This document shows positions 28,122 to 38,884 of a stretch of DNA of 64,000 nt, piece by piece. Position 1 is the first letter of the stretch, and every line of letters begins with the position of its first letter. The notes under the pieces were generated by a model. The model searched no databases. It worked only from the letters and a program-made list of their open reading frames with translations, and had not been told where the DNA came from. Source of the DNA: Mesostigma viride (Eukaryota; Streptophyta; Mesostigmatophyceae; Mesostigmatales; Mesostigmataceae); the NCBI GenBank assembly GCA_009746045.1, contig RPFO01000065.1:4650107-4714106 (forward strand), written 5' to 3'. Made by a program: the position numbers and the translations under genes.

Positions 28122-30970
28122 GTTACCGAACAAGTCGGCAAGATGATCGAAGTTGTCAGGCAGCTCGGGAACGCCATGAACGCCGAGGACACAGCCCAAG
28201 CCAAGGCAACGTGGGGCTCAGCGCTGGGGGATGTGCACCGGGCCTACCAGGCATATGGACCCGTCAAGAGAGGGAAGGGCGTGTCTCTCCCAACTCCTCT
28301 GTACGGCAAGATCTGGGCGATTGTGAAGCCCTTTTGGCAGAAAGGAGAGCAAGCCAAGGCCGAAGGGGACGGCGCAGGCGACAAGGCAGGAGGGGCTGAA
28401 GAGACGGACAAGTGGGGGCCGGACCAGAAGAACTTCATGCAGCGCTGGCTGTTCTGGTGTGAGGACCCTTTGAAGCCCGCTGTCGACGGCAAGCCGGCGA
28501 TCGCACAGGATATCGCGGCTCGGCAAGACTTCCTTGACACGCGCCCTAAAGACAAGGCGCACGAACTGTCCATTTTCACCGCGCATCGGGAACTTGCGAG
28601 TTTCCAGTACTTCGACAGCCTGATCCAAGCGCCGATCATGTCCTGTGAGGCCCCTCCCAGCAACCTGATAAAAATAATGGAAGTCGCCAAGAATTTGATA
28701 GAGGGGCAAAGCAATTCGCCCACATCAAGTTCCTGGAGAACCCCGACCTGATGGCTCCGTCAGACAACTAACGGGACTTTCGACCCCGTAATGGTGAGGG
28801 AGCACGTGTTTGGCGTGAAGCTGAAGGGCACCTTCGCCACGGACCTCGACAAGTTCATCGCCGAGTGCCGCCTGACCAGAGACTTTTGGCGGGTGGTCGT
28901 CACAGTTATTATAAATAGTGACGGAACCTTTTTGCCACTCAGGCAATTAGGTCCGTCACTATTTATCCGGCGAAAACCACTCGCCGGCATCTATTCCGCG
29001 TTAAGTTCACGTGAACGTGGCGCGGAATTGATGCCGGCGAGTGGTTTTCGCCGGATAAATAGTGACGGACCTAATTGCCTGAGTGGCAAAAAGGTTCCGT
29101 CACTATTTATAATAACTAAAACGTCGTAGTGTGGGGGCCGATATCTATCGTACCGCTGATGCCTACTGCAGTACCGAATCTCGCCTTAACGATATTCCAA
29201 CCGGGCATATTTTCCCTTCTGGCACTTTCGTTTGGCCTTCTGGTATCAATTCCTTCCGGTATTCGGAAATACCCGTGTCACCACAGGGATTCGAACCCCC
29301 GACTTACGAGGTCTTAGTTATTATAAATAGTGACGGAACCTTTTTGCCACTTGGGCAATTAGGTCCGTCACTATTTATCCGGCGAAAACCACTCGCCGGC
29401 ATCTATTCCGCGTTAAGTTCACGTGAACGTGGCGCGGAATTGATGCCGGCGAGTGGTTTTCGCCGGATAAATAGTGACGGACCTAATTGCCCAAGTGGCA
29501 AAAAGGTTCCGTCACTATTTATAACAACTAAGACCTCGTAGGTCGGGGGTTCGAATCCCTGTGGTGACACGGGTATTTCCGAATACCGGAAGGAATTGAT
29601 ACCAGAAGGCCAAACGAAAGTGCCAGAAGGGAAAATATGCCCGGTTGGAATATCGTTAAGGCGAGATTCGGTACTGCAGTAGGCATTAGCGGTACGATAG
29701 ATATCGGCCCCCACACTACGACGTTTTAGTTGTTATAAATAGTGACGGAACCTTTTTGCCACTCAGGCAATTAGGTCCGTCACTATTTATCCGGCGAAAA
29801 CCACTCGCCGGCATCAATTCCGCGCCACGTTCACGTGAACTTAACGCGGAATAGATGCCGGCGAGTGGTTTTCGCCGGATAAATAGTGACGGACCTAATT
29901 GCCTGAGTGGCAAAAAGGTTCCGTCACTATTTATAACAACTGTCACGGCCACGAGGGCGATCATTCTCACGCTGAGGGACCTTCCGCCGGCTAAAAGGAA
30001 AGTGGTCGACCAGAAGGACTGGAAGTTCCCGAGAGGGGTGCTCGCTTCCCACCCCCGTCATTTGTATGACGATTTGGGTGTGAAGACCAAACATCTGCTG
30101 GGTGTGCCAGTGGAGGCGGCGGCGGAGGTCGAGAAGGAGGTCGAGGAGGCGTCGGAGGAGGGGACTGCCAAGGCCAAGAAGGGGTGGCGGGACAGGTTGG
30201 AAGCCTACAGCGATTGGAAGGGGGTGAGGATGGGATCCGACTGGATCGCATACAGGACAATGACATGGAAGGAAAACGAAAAAAGAAAGGATCTGGTTGT
30301 GACGAAGGTGGTGGACGAGTTGTGCACGGGGTCTGACAAAATTCCTCGGTCGCTGAAGGACCAGGCGTTTGCTGTGCTGGACCTGGCAGCTGACAGCAAC
30401 GAGAAGTGGAGGAACCTGCGCAAGTGGGACCCAGACTGCATTCCGGAGGAGCGCCACATTCCCAAACCCTCCTCGCATTTGAACCCGGTCGTGTGGGATG
30501 TGGTTGACAAGATGACCAACGCCCTTTTTAGGGGACCCTGCAGAGTTCTGCTGGTGTTCGGGGAGCTAGCCCATATCCGCCGGTGGAAGCGCCTGGTCCG
30601 CCTTATCAAATATTGGCTTGTTGAAGATGGGTGGGAAGACCTCGCCTACTTTAAGGACGACGATTCTTCGTCTGATGAGGGTGATGATTCGGAGAAGGGG
30701 GAAGAGGGGGAGGAGGAAGTGGGGGAGGCGGATGAGAATGAGGATGAGAAGGAGGAGGATGAGGAGGACGAGGAGGACGAGGAGGACGAGGAGGACGAGG
30801 AGGACGAGGAGGACGAGGAGGAGGATATTGCTGAGGGGCACCCGCCCGGGGTGGGTGAGGGGCAGGCGGAGGGGGAGAAAGGGGATGGGGATGGGGAGAA
30901 GGGAGGAGGGGGAGGGGGAGAGGGACGGGGGAGGAGATGGAAGGGGAGGGAAAAAGCGCCGTCGGGATGA
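28122..30970 (+). CDS. Same gene, long exon interrupted by a foldback element
   Basis: It begins VTEQVGKMIEVVRQLGNAMN and includes WLFWCEDPLKPAVDGKPA, ASFQYFDSLIQAPIM and, after one or two frame changes near 28700-28770, MVREHVFGVKLKGTFATDLD and LTRDFWRVVVT. There the 28904-29941 element is inserted. The coding sequence resumes at 29947 with ATRAIILTLRDLPPAKRKVV and continues, intact, through KGWRDRLEAYSDWKGVRMGS and RHIPKPSSHLNPVVWDVVDK to a long acidic tract of Glu/Asp (30730-30830) and a Gly-rich end. No family recognised. The open frame inside the inserted element is an artefact. Confidence 0.45.
28904..29941. mobile_element. Composite foldback element: three 214-bp hairpin MITEs and two inverted 198-bp segments
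   Basis: Structure M1 (28904-29117) - U reversed (29118-29315) - M2 (29316-29529) - U forward (29530-29727) - M3 (29728-29941). Each M is itself a near-perfect palindrome starting agttattataaatagtgacg and ending in its reverse complement. The two U segments are inverted copies. The whole is one 1,038-bp near-palindrome centred in M2. It is flanked by gtcac on both sides (28899-28903, 29942-29946), a 5-bp target duplication, so the composite seems to have inserted as a unit. No transposase is present. Confidence 0.8.
29530..29570 (+). other. tRNA 3'-half-like sequence inside the foldback element
   Basis: The U segment begins aagacctcgtaggtcggggg followed by ttcgaatccctgtggtgaca. This looks like the anticodon arm (loop ctcgtag, anticodon CGT, threonine-like) and T arm of a tRNA, with a perfect B box ggttcgaatcc at 29548-29558. 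The 5' half (A box, D arm) is absent; hairpin M2 sits in its place. The inverted U copy has the same box at 29287-29297. Not a functional tRNA gene. Confidence 0.45.
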
Positions 30971-31011
30971 TGGAGGCTCGCGTGATGAGACAATGGGGGG
31001 GATGAAGACAA

Positions 31012-32023
31012 CAGGGGGGGAGGTAAGCGCCAGCGTGCTGGAGAAGGAGACTCGAGGCCTGTCGTTGGAAACGCCGGCGGGCGTATCTGTGATGAGGAGG
31101 GGGATCGCCAGCGGGAGGGAGGCTCGCGGCCTGTTACTGGAAACGCCGGCGGGCGTATCTGTGATGAGGAGGGGGATCGCCAGCAGGAAGGAGACTCGAG
31201 GCCTGTCGTTGGAAACGCCGGCGGGCGTATCTGTGATGAGGAGGGGGATCGCCAGCGGGAGGGAGGCTCGCGGCCTGTTACTGGAAACGCCGGCGGGCGT
31301 ATCTGTGATGAGGAGGGGGATCGCCAGCAGGAAGGAGGCTCGCGGGCTGTTACTGGAAACGCCGGCGGGCGTATCTGTGATGAGGAGGGGGATCGCCAGC
31401 AGGAAGGAGGCTCGCGGCCTGTTACTGGTAACGCCGGCGGGCGTATCTGTGATGAGGATGGGGATCGCCAGCAGGAAGCAGGCTCGCGGCCTGTTACTGG
31501 TAGAGCCGGCGGGCGTTCCCGATTTACGGGAGGCGGTCGTGTCCGACAGATGGGAATGAGGCCTCGTCAGGATTCATGGGGACCGCCGGTTGAGGGGACC
31601 CCCGCCCTCGCCTCGGTTTCTTTGGTTCTGGATGACGATCCCGTACCGTCGTCAGGAAGGACGGTTGTGATGACTTTGCCCCCCCGCTCGACGGGGATGG
31701 AGCAATGCCCGGACACGATACTGCTGAATGAGGATGACGATCCGGAGCCGTCGGCTGACACGGATTTTGTTGCGAGCACCCCACTGCAGAAGAGGTTTTT
31801 GGAGGCTCGTAACGTGGAGGGTCCGCGGACAGTCGCAGGTGGAGGGCCGGCGTTTGCCGGATTGATGCGCCCGACTGAGGTGGTCGATGTTGAGGCGCCG
31901 CCAGGGACATCGGCCGGATACTATACCGAATTGACCGCGGGTTTGGGTGACACCATGCGTCCACGAAGGATGCCCTTCCACGCTCCAACGGTACATTCGG
32001 CCGGTAAATTTCATTTTCAATAA
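31012..32023 (+). CDS. Same gene or next exon: 66-bp coding minisatellite and C-terminal part
   Basis: From about 31045 to 31510 there are seven units of 66 bp. The frame that joins the protein-like end reads GNAGGRICDEEGDRQQEGGS per unit (22 residues), then FTGGGRVRQMGMRPRQDSWG and continues with VLDDDPVPSSGRTVVMTLPP and PSADTDFVASTPLQKRFLEA to a stop at 32023, followed by aataaa. A second frame is open across the repeats too, so which is used is not certain. No domain recognised; the repeats are acidic and probably unstructured. Confidence 0.35.
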
Positions 32024-32149
32024 ACGAGTTTAATAAGTACCTTAATATATTTCTACATAAGTTTTTTTGCATCAGTCCATGGCTTCATTGATTTCTCACA
32101 CGACCCTTCCGTATTCATGTTAATTGGCATCTGCTTACTGTACGTGCAG

Positions 32150-32844
32150 GGAAAGGCGAAGAAGAAACTCCAGTTCGGTTTCCCCGTGGATCCGCGTCTG
32201 GGACTGTGTCCGGAGAGGCCGGCCGTGTTGTTGGCCAGGCCGCGGTCGGCGAACCAGTTGCACAACCGGGGGCGGGAGGGGACGAGCTCCCACCCAACGC
32301 ACCAACCCACGCACCAGCCTTACCGTGCGGTCAGCCAGAAAAAACGTACGAAGACTTGATGGCAGAGGCGGCGGCTGCGCAGGGGCAGAAGGCAAAACGT
32401 CGGGGAGGGGGCAGGCGAGGGGCGGGGCAGGAGACGGAGGGTGCCGACGAACCTGCACAGCCGCAGAAGGGTGGTGGTCAGGGCAGAGATGCGACGGCCG
32501 AAAACCGAATCAGGGACGTTCGGCCGGACGTCCGGATGCGCTTTATGGATGGCGCGAAACTGAGTCGCGGAGGTTGGAGTTCGAAATGGGTAGACGAGGT
32601 GTGCATAAACTGGGAGCACAAGTACCCCAAGAAGGAAGATTTTCTGCTCTTTGGCACCCTCCTGGGCAAAGAGAGGGAGAAGGTGGTGATCAGATGGTTT
32701 GATGAAGGGCACGACATCGGTTGGAGTAATGAGTGCGAGCAAAAGTTTCGTTTCCCTCTGAAGTTCGCTAGAGAACATGTTACTCTCCTGAAGGAAGGCG
32801 CCAGCTGGGACAACATTCCTTCATATCGACCTGGCAAGCGATGA
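32150..32844 (+). CDS. Same gene or separate 3' exon
   Basis: After tacgtgcag a frame runs to 32844: Gly/Ala-rich at first, then KTYEDLMAEAAAAQGQKAKR and a folded-looking end with MRFMDGAKLSRGGWSSKWVD, FLLFGTLLGKEREKVVIRWF and HDIGWSNECEQKFRFPLKFA. Trp-rich blocks resemble the style of the upstream exons. The 32024-32149 spacer includes an aataaa-like signal, so this could instead be a second gene. Family unknown. Confidence 0.35.
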
Positions 32845-33370
32845 TGGGCGAGGACTTTGCACGAAATCGCGTTTTGCACGTAATTGCCCACCGCAACGTG
32901 GAGAAATGCAGATGTACATAGTAGTTGGTTCAGTGACCGTGACTTTGGGCAGTTTAGTAGTTGGGGTGACGTGTCCAATGTATATATGGTGGGGCGCGTC
33001 CAAGGGGGTCCACGCTGATTGAGCACTTGCATGTGTTCTTTCAACATATTCGGACATGTATGAAATGAATAAATTGTTTGGACGATTGCAAATTGATTGA
33101 TTGAAGAATGAGATACCATTAATAATTGAAAAATGTAAAACCTCATTGTGAATTTGTACTTCAAACTTTCACATGCATGCCCCAAATTGTGCATTTGTGC
33201 AGGTTTTAATTATGAGAAGTAGCATTTCTCTACAAATATTGAGAAATTTAGGGGCACTTGGGGTTGTTGGCCATGTTCATTCATGATAAAATGGACTTTT
33301 TATGCTGTAACATCATATTCCACTAGTCCAAAACGCTGCTTTCATGACGTCAAAAGTACCAGCAATGGCC
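32845..33370 (+). repeat. Intergenic with right copy of the direct repeat
   Basis: 33109-33320 matches 22405-22620 in the same orientation (gagataccatt, ttcacatgcatgcccc, aatttaggggcactt, ttcattcatgataaaat). The rest is AT-rich sequence without a gene. Confidence 0.5.
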
Positions 33371-33704
33371 CTAGGTTGGAGCAGTAGATGTTGGGGACGC
33401 CCCGGTGCCGAACTTCGAAATTGAATTTGTAACCCCCGCCGTATTGACGGAACCACATTCTCTCGATCGCATAAGTTGGGTTTCCGCGGTGGCGAAATGT
33501 AGTGTGGTCTGCCGGAGCTGCATGGAGGTAGGTCGGCCTTGCATAGCTCCCGTCGCCGTTGTTGCTGGCGCCAGGGTCAAGTCGTCGTCCACGGTGAAGG
33601 GAGTCTTCTCGAGCCGCTTGCGGCGTCGGAGAAACGAAATCTTGTCCGCTGGGCTCTCAAAGATGAGAAGAAGCGGAGGCACCCCTGCCTTATACCCCGC
33701 GCGC
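33371..33704 (-). pseudogene. LINE ORF1-like fragment cut by element A
   Basis: The minus frame contains LLLIFESPADKISFLRRRKR, TPFTVDDDLTLA and SMQLRQTTLHFATAETQ. This resembles the nucleic-acid-binding region of ORF1 proteins of plant/algal non-LTR elements ('...FeSp.dk..f.r.r..L......iddDLT...'). It is interrupted on the right by the LTR end of element A at 33705. The assignment rests on pattern memory only. Confidence 0.35.
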
Positions 33705-34545
33705 ATTTGCGCAGCAACTCGTCAGCAGAGCTTGTGAGCTCCTGGTCCTTGCCGGCTGGAATGACCCTAGGCTGCTGGCTAGCAACCTTTATCCTCACAC
33801 CAGGCCTACGACCCTCGATAGGCTCGCCACTCGTCGTGACGACCAAGGTTCGTGTGTGAAGACGCTCGTTGCCTCGTTGAGCCTCGAGCTATATGCAACC
33901 TCGTTCCATCCTTGTTCCTCGGTCATGAGCAACGCTGGGCAACGCTACATTGCCAGAGCCTCGTATCGCTGCCTGCATCCTCGTTGCAGGCAGCATACAG
34001 GAATCTCTGGCTATCCTGTGTCTAGGACAGCACAGGACCTGCCACAGTCCTGCAAGGACTTACATCCTTGCAGACCTGCTGGCTGGTTACTGGCTTCTAC
34101 TAGCCACAGTACCGTTGAGCCCTCAGTACACTGTGTCCCAGTCACGTGAGAGTCCAGGCTAAGCCTGTGCAGGCACGGCCTGCCACGTGTCCTGTCCACT
34201 ATGCCCTGAGTGTGCCCCGCCCTCGCCCACCGGTCGGCAGTACTTCGGGACTTGATAACTTTCTAGTCCCTTGTCTGTTCTAGGCGGTTGACACGGCGTT
34301 GGAAAGGTCTCCTCAACCTGCATCCATCTAGCACATTGGTGCCCCAATATGCTAACTCCAACCCTTTCTTGTTTTGGAGCTTGGACCAGCCTGAGAACCT
34401 ATCAGCCACTGTCCCCACAAGCCTTCAGACATCTGATCCCTCCCAGAGACCAGACCTGCCTTTTCTTTTGGAACCTGAGGTGCCTCCAAATATTAGCTAG
34501 GCCTGCTCATTGGTTCAAAGGTTGCCCTCTGACCCACATGACATC
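33705..34545 (-). repeat. 3' LTR of element A
   Basis: On the minus strand it starts gatgtcatgtgggtcagagg just after a polypurine run (aaagaaagggttgg, 34546-34559) and ends gctgcgcaaat at 33705. The inner 648 bases repeat at 41445-42093. Its middle (aacagacaagggac..., atcaagtcccgaagt) is related to the LTR of element C. Confidence 0.7.
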
Positions 34546-35294
34546 CCAACCCTTTCTTTGGGAACCTGGTGTAGATTAAAGTTAGGTCTTCACTTAGTCA
34601 GAGGAGTTTGGATAGAGGAGTCCATGAACGTACTATTGTGAGTTCCTGGTCATCCAGTTATCACAGGCGCCCGTTCATATGGCGCCCGCCACGGAGCCTC
34701 CTTTATCTTTTAAATCCTTCCAAAGACTGAGAGAGCCCTGACAAATGTTAGCCAACACATGGGGAGCCCATGTCCTCACTGAGGGATAAACTCAGGATTC
34801 ATACATGCCAGGCTGAGGTCAGCTGGGGAATCGAACCCCACCCCATATCCTCCAGGTTTGGATCAGCTCCTGGAACTGAGCATCACAAACAACAAGACAT
34901 GACAATAACAAGATTATGTTTTATTATAAAGGAGTATAACCCATAGTGAGGCCCCTGGCAACCACGTCCAACATGGTCACACAACCAGGGATTTTATTAG
35001 CATGCAACAGGTTGGTTACAGAGAATATATACAAATGTACAGCAACCTGTTAGAGCCAACACTTGGGCTGCCCTTGCAGGGTCCATTCCATGAAGACCCA
35101 AGGCCCATTACAAAGTCCTTAAGACTCTTCTGCAGCTCCATGACAGAGCCAGGCGAAATTCTCAGCCAGGGGAGTGACTCCACCCTGACCCCTGTCCAGC
35201 AGAGTGTGTCTGAACTCTGAAGGACCTGCTGTCAGCCACCACGTGGCTGCCCAGCCCACTGGGATGCCTCCCACCTAGAGCAAGGCTGTTTGGT
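34546..35294 (-). other. 3' untranslated region of element A
   Basis: Noncoding, with two blocks shared by elements B and C: a T-arm-like ggggttcgattcccc (34824-34838) and a double gggcgcc box (minus strand cgggcgccatatgaacgggc gcc, about 34664-34688). A polypurine tract ends it next to the LTR. Confidence 0.55.
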
Positions 35295-38200
35295 CTACTC
35301 TGGCCCTCCCCCCTTGGAGGCCATGAGCCCACGAAGCAAAGGGTATTGCAGCTCAGCCTTCTCCTCCAGCTTGGTGAGAGCATCTGCAGGGTTGTCCACG
35401 CCAGCCACATGTTCAATGTTAGCTAAGCAAGACATTTCCTTGAGCAACAAATAATCAAGGTCCCTGCTCCTGGCCAGCTGCCTGTGCACAAACTGCACCA
35501 TGCCCATGCTGTCAGTTCTTACCAGTGTGTGCATCTGCAACCGACAGGAAGCCACTTGACATAGCTGGTAAAATAGCTCCCTCAAGTAAAGAGCAGTATG
35601 AAGCCCTTCACAGATTGCCCTGCACTCAGCAATGTCACTGCTGGGAGTTACCCTGTTTGCAACCGACTGTACCAGCAGACCAGAGAGGACTGTTCCTGCA
35701 CCAGGGATATTAATGCTGCTGCACGGCCCCTGACCTCTGTGACCTTCCTACTATCCATAGAACTGTCCACATAGAGCATCATGTCAAAAGGCCTGTACAA
35801 ATCCAAAGGACCCAGCATGAGAGGGGGAGACATGCGAACAGCCTCTACCACTCTCTCAGCACCCACCTCAACCAGTTGGGAATCGGTCAACCGACTCAGT
35901 ACCAACAGGTCAGGAGCACAAATGCTGGCCAGCCATGCCAACATACCTCGTATTGTTGCACATCTGGCCTGGGTGATGGGCTCCTGCAAGGCATCTATGA
36001 TCTGCTGAGGATAATCCTTACCACCCTCCAGCTGGATGGACCATGTACCCTGCTGATGGACCAAGGTCGCCTGCATTCCACAAAACACCATGGGCTCATT
36101 CTCAACCATGTACTGGATCTTACCCAGTTCAAACCGTTTCTGGATCCTGGCCAGAGTCAACTCTTGCCAAGTGGGATGGCCCAGGAGATGCAGATCATCA
36201 CCATGCAGGGAGGCAAACGCTGGCAGCCCCTCATAGCTACCCTGAAACAGACAAGGATCAACTGGAGAGACTGAGAGACCACAGACAGACCTGAGGTACT
36301 TCTCCAAGCTCTTCCTCCAGATGATGGGACTCGATCTAAGGCCTTCCACGCCTTTGAGAATCCTCAAATACCTCGTCTTCAGCTCTGCCCTCCACACTGC
36401 AGGCACCTTAACAAAGAAAGGGGGTATTGTGCGCCAAGTATCCTGTGCTTCCTGCTGATCACCCTTAAGAAAAGCCCTCTTGAAATCTACCAACACAGAG
36501 CTATAGGGTATCCCCTTCTGCAGAAAAGACAATAAATGCACAACAAAATCCTCCATGTATCATGCAGCATCCCTGGTGTGTAAAGCTCCTCATCTGCTAA
36601 CTGTCCAGTGCCATGGTACTCAGTCACAACTGGTCTAACATGTGGCACCTGCACGCCATCTACCTCCTTGAGCTTGAGGACAAACATCAACTGAGCAGCT
36701 GGTGATCCTCAGGGAGGACATCCACAGGCTCTGCACAGTTGGCAACTATCCACTCATGCCCAGAAGCAACAAAGCCAAGAGTCCATGCCTTAGCCATCTT
36801 GGGGCTTTGCATCATCTCCACTAGCTTGCGCCAAGGTACAGGACTCGTTCCTGGGATCTGGTACCTCTGCACACCCAACTCACGTGGGTCAAACGTAGTA
36901 GGGAGGATCAGCAGGTCCCCAGCAATGGGCTCCTTTGTATCAGGACCCTCTGCCTCTAGACCCCTCACAGCCCTTACAGCCACACTAAGACCCTGGGAGT
37001 AGCGATATCTCTGCAAGGGAAGGCGGCCCTGCCCTTCTAATGCTAGCTCCTCAGAGGATATCCTCACCCCTGGTAAGCACAAGAAGTTCTGACCTAGAAT
37101 GGCAGGCCCCTGATACCCTTCAACCACACTGAACGTGGTGGGCACCCCCAGGATAGGCACACTCACTTCTCCCAAGATCTTCATGGACACATTCCCAGAG
37201 AAATCAGACACAGCTAGGCAGCTAGGGGATGACCACTGCAAGCCTGCAGCATCCTCTACCCTTAGAATGGACACCTGTGAGTTGGTATCCACTTCTAGTG
37301 CTGGTGCCCCACATGACCCCCATCCCGTGAGCTTAGATACCTTGGGATCACGCTTGCTGTTCTGCAGAGCTCGAATGATGTCCGCCATAAGCAGCCCCCT
37401 GGACTGTGGTGCAGCCCTGGCCACCTCTGGCCTTGTGACAGACGTCTCAGCAGACTCCTGCTCACCCTCATCCATCCAGGACAGACCATAATCCAAGCAT
37501 GGTGGGTTAGCATCTGCTGCCTGGCTCTCATCCTGCTCATCTCCCTCCAAGGGAGGATCAGGGCCGTCTTCAGGCCAGATTGCAGTTGGCCTTCTCTCCT
37601 TGACGTGAGCCCAGGATAGCCTGTACACGTGCTTGGGATTACTCTCCAAAGCCACCAGACAAGAATGGTTAGCTTCTCAACATGGGTTACCTGCCCATCT
37701 TGCCACTTGCCACGCTTGCCTGGTAATGACGGTTCCTTCCACATCCTGACCCTCAGTCCCACCTGGGGCCTCAGCATTTTCCAACCCTTGTCCTTACGCC
37801 TCAATCTGGAAAACACCCTGTCTGCCTTCTTCAGGCAGGCTGCCACCACGTCCTGTGATAGCATACCAAACTGCAATGCCAGGGGAGAGACTGCCACACC
37901 ATCATAGTAATAGGTTACCCTGTGGTTAAGCTGCTCCTCAATCCCCTTACACCAAGCTGCTTTCTCTAGAGCTGATGCCACAACAGGCACACTCCTAGCT
38001 GCTAGCACCACTGTTTTTACTTCACGTATAGATCTCTCTACAGCTCCCTGCTGCCCATGGCATTCCCTAGGGACCACTACCAACTTACAAGGAAGCTGGT
38101 CAGCCAGCTTGATCAAGCAGTCAAACTGCAAGTCAGCTTGCACCTTGGTGTACACCCCAAAGCCTGGCAACAAAGACTGGAGACCCATCAACAGCTGATG

Positions 38201-38878
38201 CTCCTGCATTCCAGGAAGAATGGTCAGCAACCTATATCTGCTAAACCTATCCACCCCCACCAACAGATACATGCCCCTGATGTGTTGGATGTCCACCTGG
38301 ATATCCCCCCGCTCTCTAGCAGGTTCTCTGGCATGGGACTGTGGGAGGCGAACAGCATTCTCCTGACAGACACAATTCTGAGCAGCTGCACTGCAGGCCT
38401 CTAGCAAAGGCTCCTTGCCAATCTTCCAAGCAAACATCTCTGCCTGCTTAGAGTGGCCAAAGATATGGTGTAGAGTGTTTCCAGCCTGAGCATAGCTCAA
38501 CCCCCTGTCAGCCTGGCTGCACAGAGAGGAACGTGACAAAGACTGTGTGCTTGGGATAGCACGACCCACCTGCTGTTCTCTTGCTCCAGGGACCTCCTCC
38601 AAGGTAGCTCGGCTCCCAGAGCCAGCCCCGGTTCCCACAGAAGCTGCAGGTCCTTCCAGTCTGGCGGCTTGACTCCCAGAGTCAACCCCAACAACTGGAG
38701 ACCCTGCACCTGCCACAGGCACAGGGAATTCCACTGCTGCAGCAGCGTTATTGCAATCATTGAGTGGAAGCACCTCATCATTCCCAACCCCTTGCTGCTG
38801 CACAAGAGGGACACCCCCATTACTATGTACAACTGTTCGTCCCACTAGGGGTGATTGACTATTTACAGGGGACAACAT
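35295..38878 (-). CDS. pol: Element A pol: integrase - protease - RT - RNase H, broken
   Basis: The frame opens in phase with gag after its TGA (38885-38887). Integrase comes first: the H/C zinc part around LHHIFGHSKQAEMFAWKIG, then DIQHIRG, VQADLQFD and GQQGAVERSIREVK as the D, D, E positions. A frame change near 37640 leads to a retropepsin-like domain with EVDTNSQVSIL and ILGQNFLC. RT follows with DFKRAFLKGD and ASLHGDDLHLL, then RNase H with YVDSSMDSRKVTEV, TDSMGMVQFVHR and GVDNPADALTK. Frame breaks near 36560-36690 and 35590-35650 mean it cannot be translated as it stands. Confidence 0.75.
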
Positions 38879-38884
38879 CTCAAG

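Noticed and set aside
29530-29570. Functional tRNA-Thr gene
   Set aside because: Only the anticodon and T arms are recognisable; the D arm, A box and acceptor pairing are missing.
28760-29970. Frames such as PASGFRRINSDGPNCLSGKK seen four times
   Set aside because: They are the hairpin MITE translated in both directions, not a gene family.
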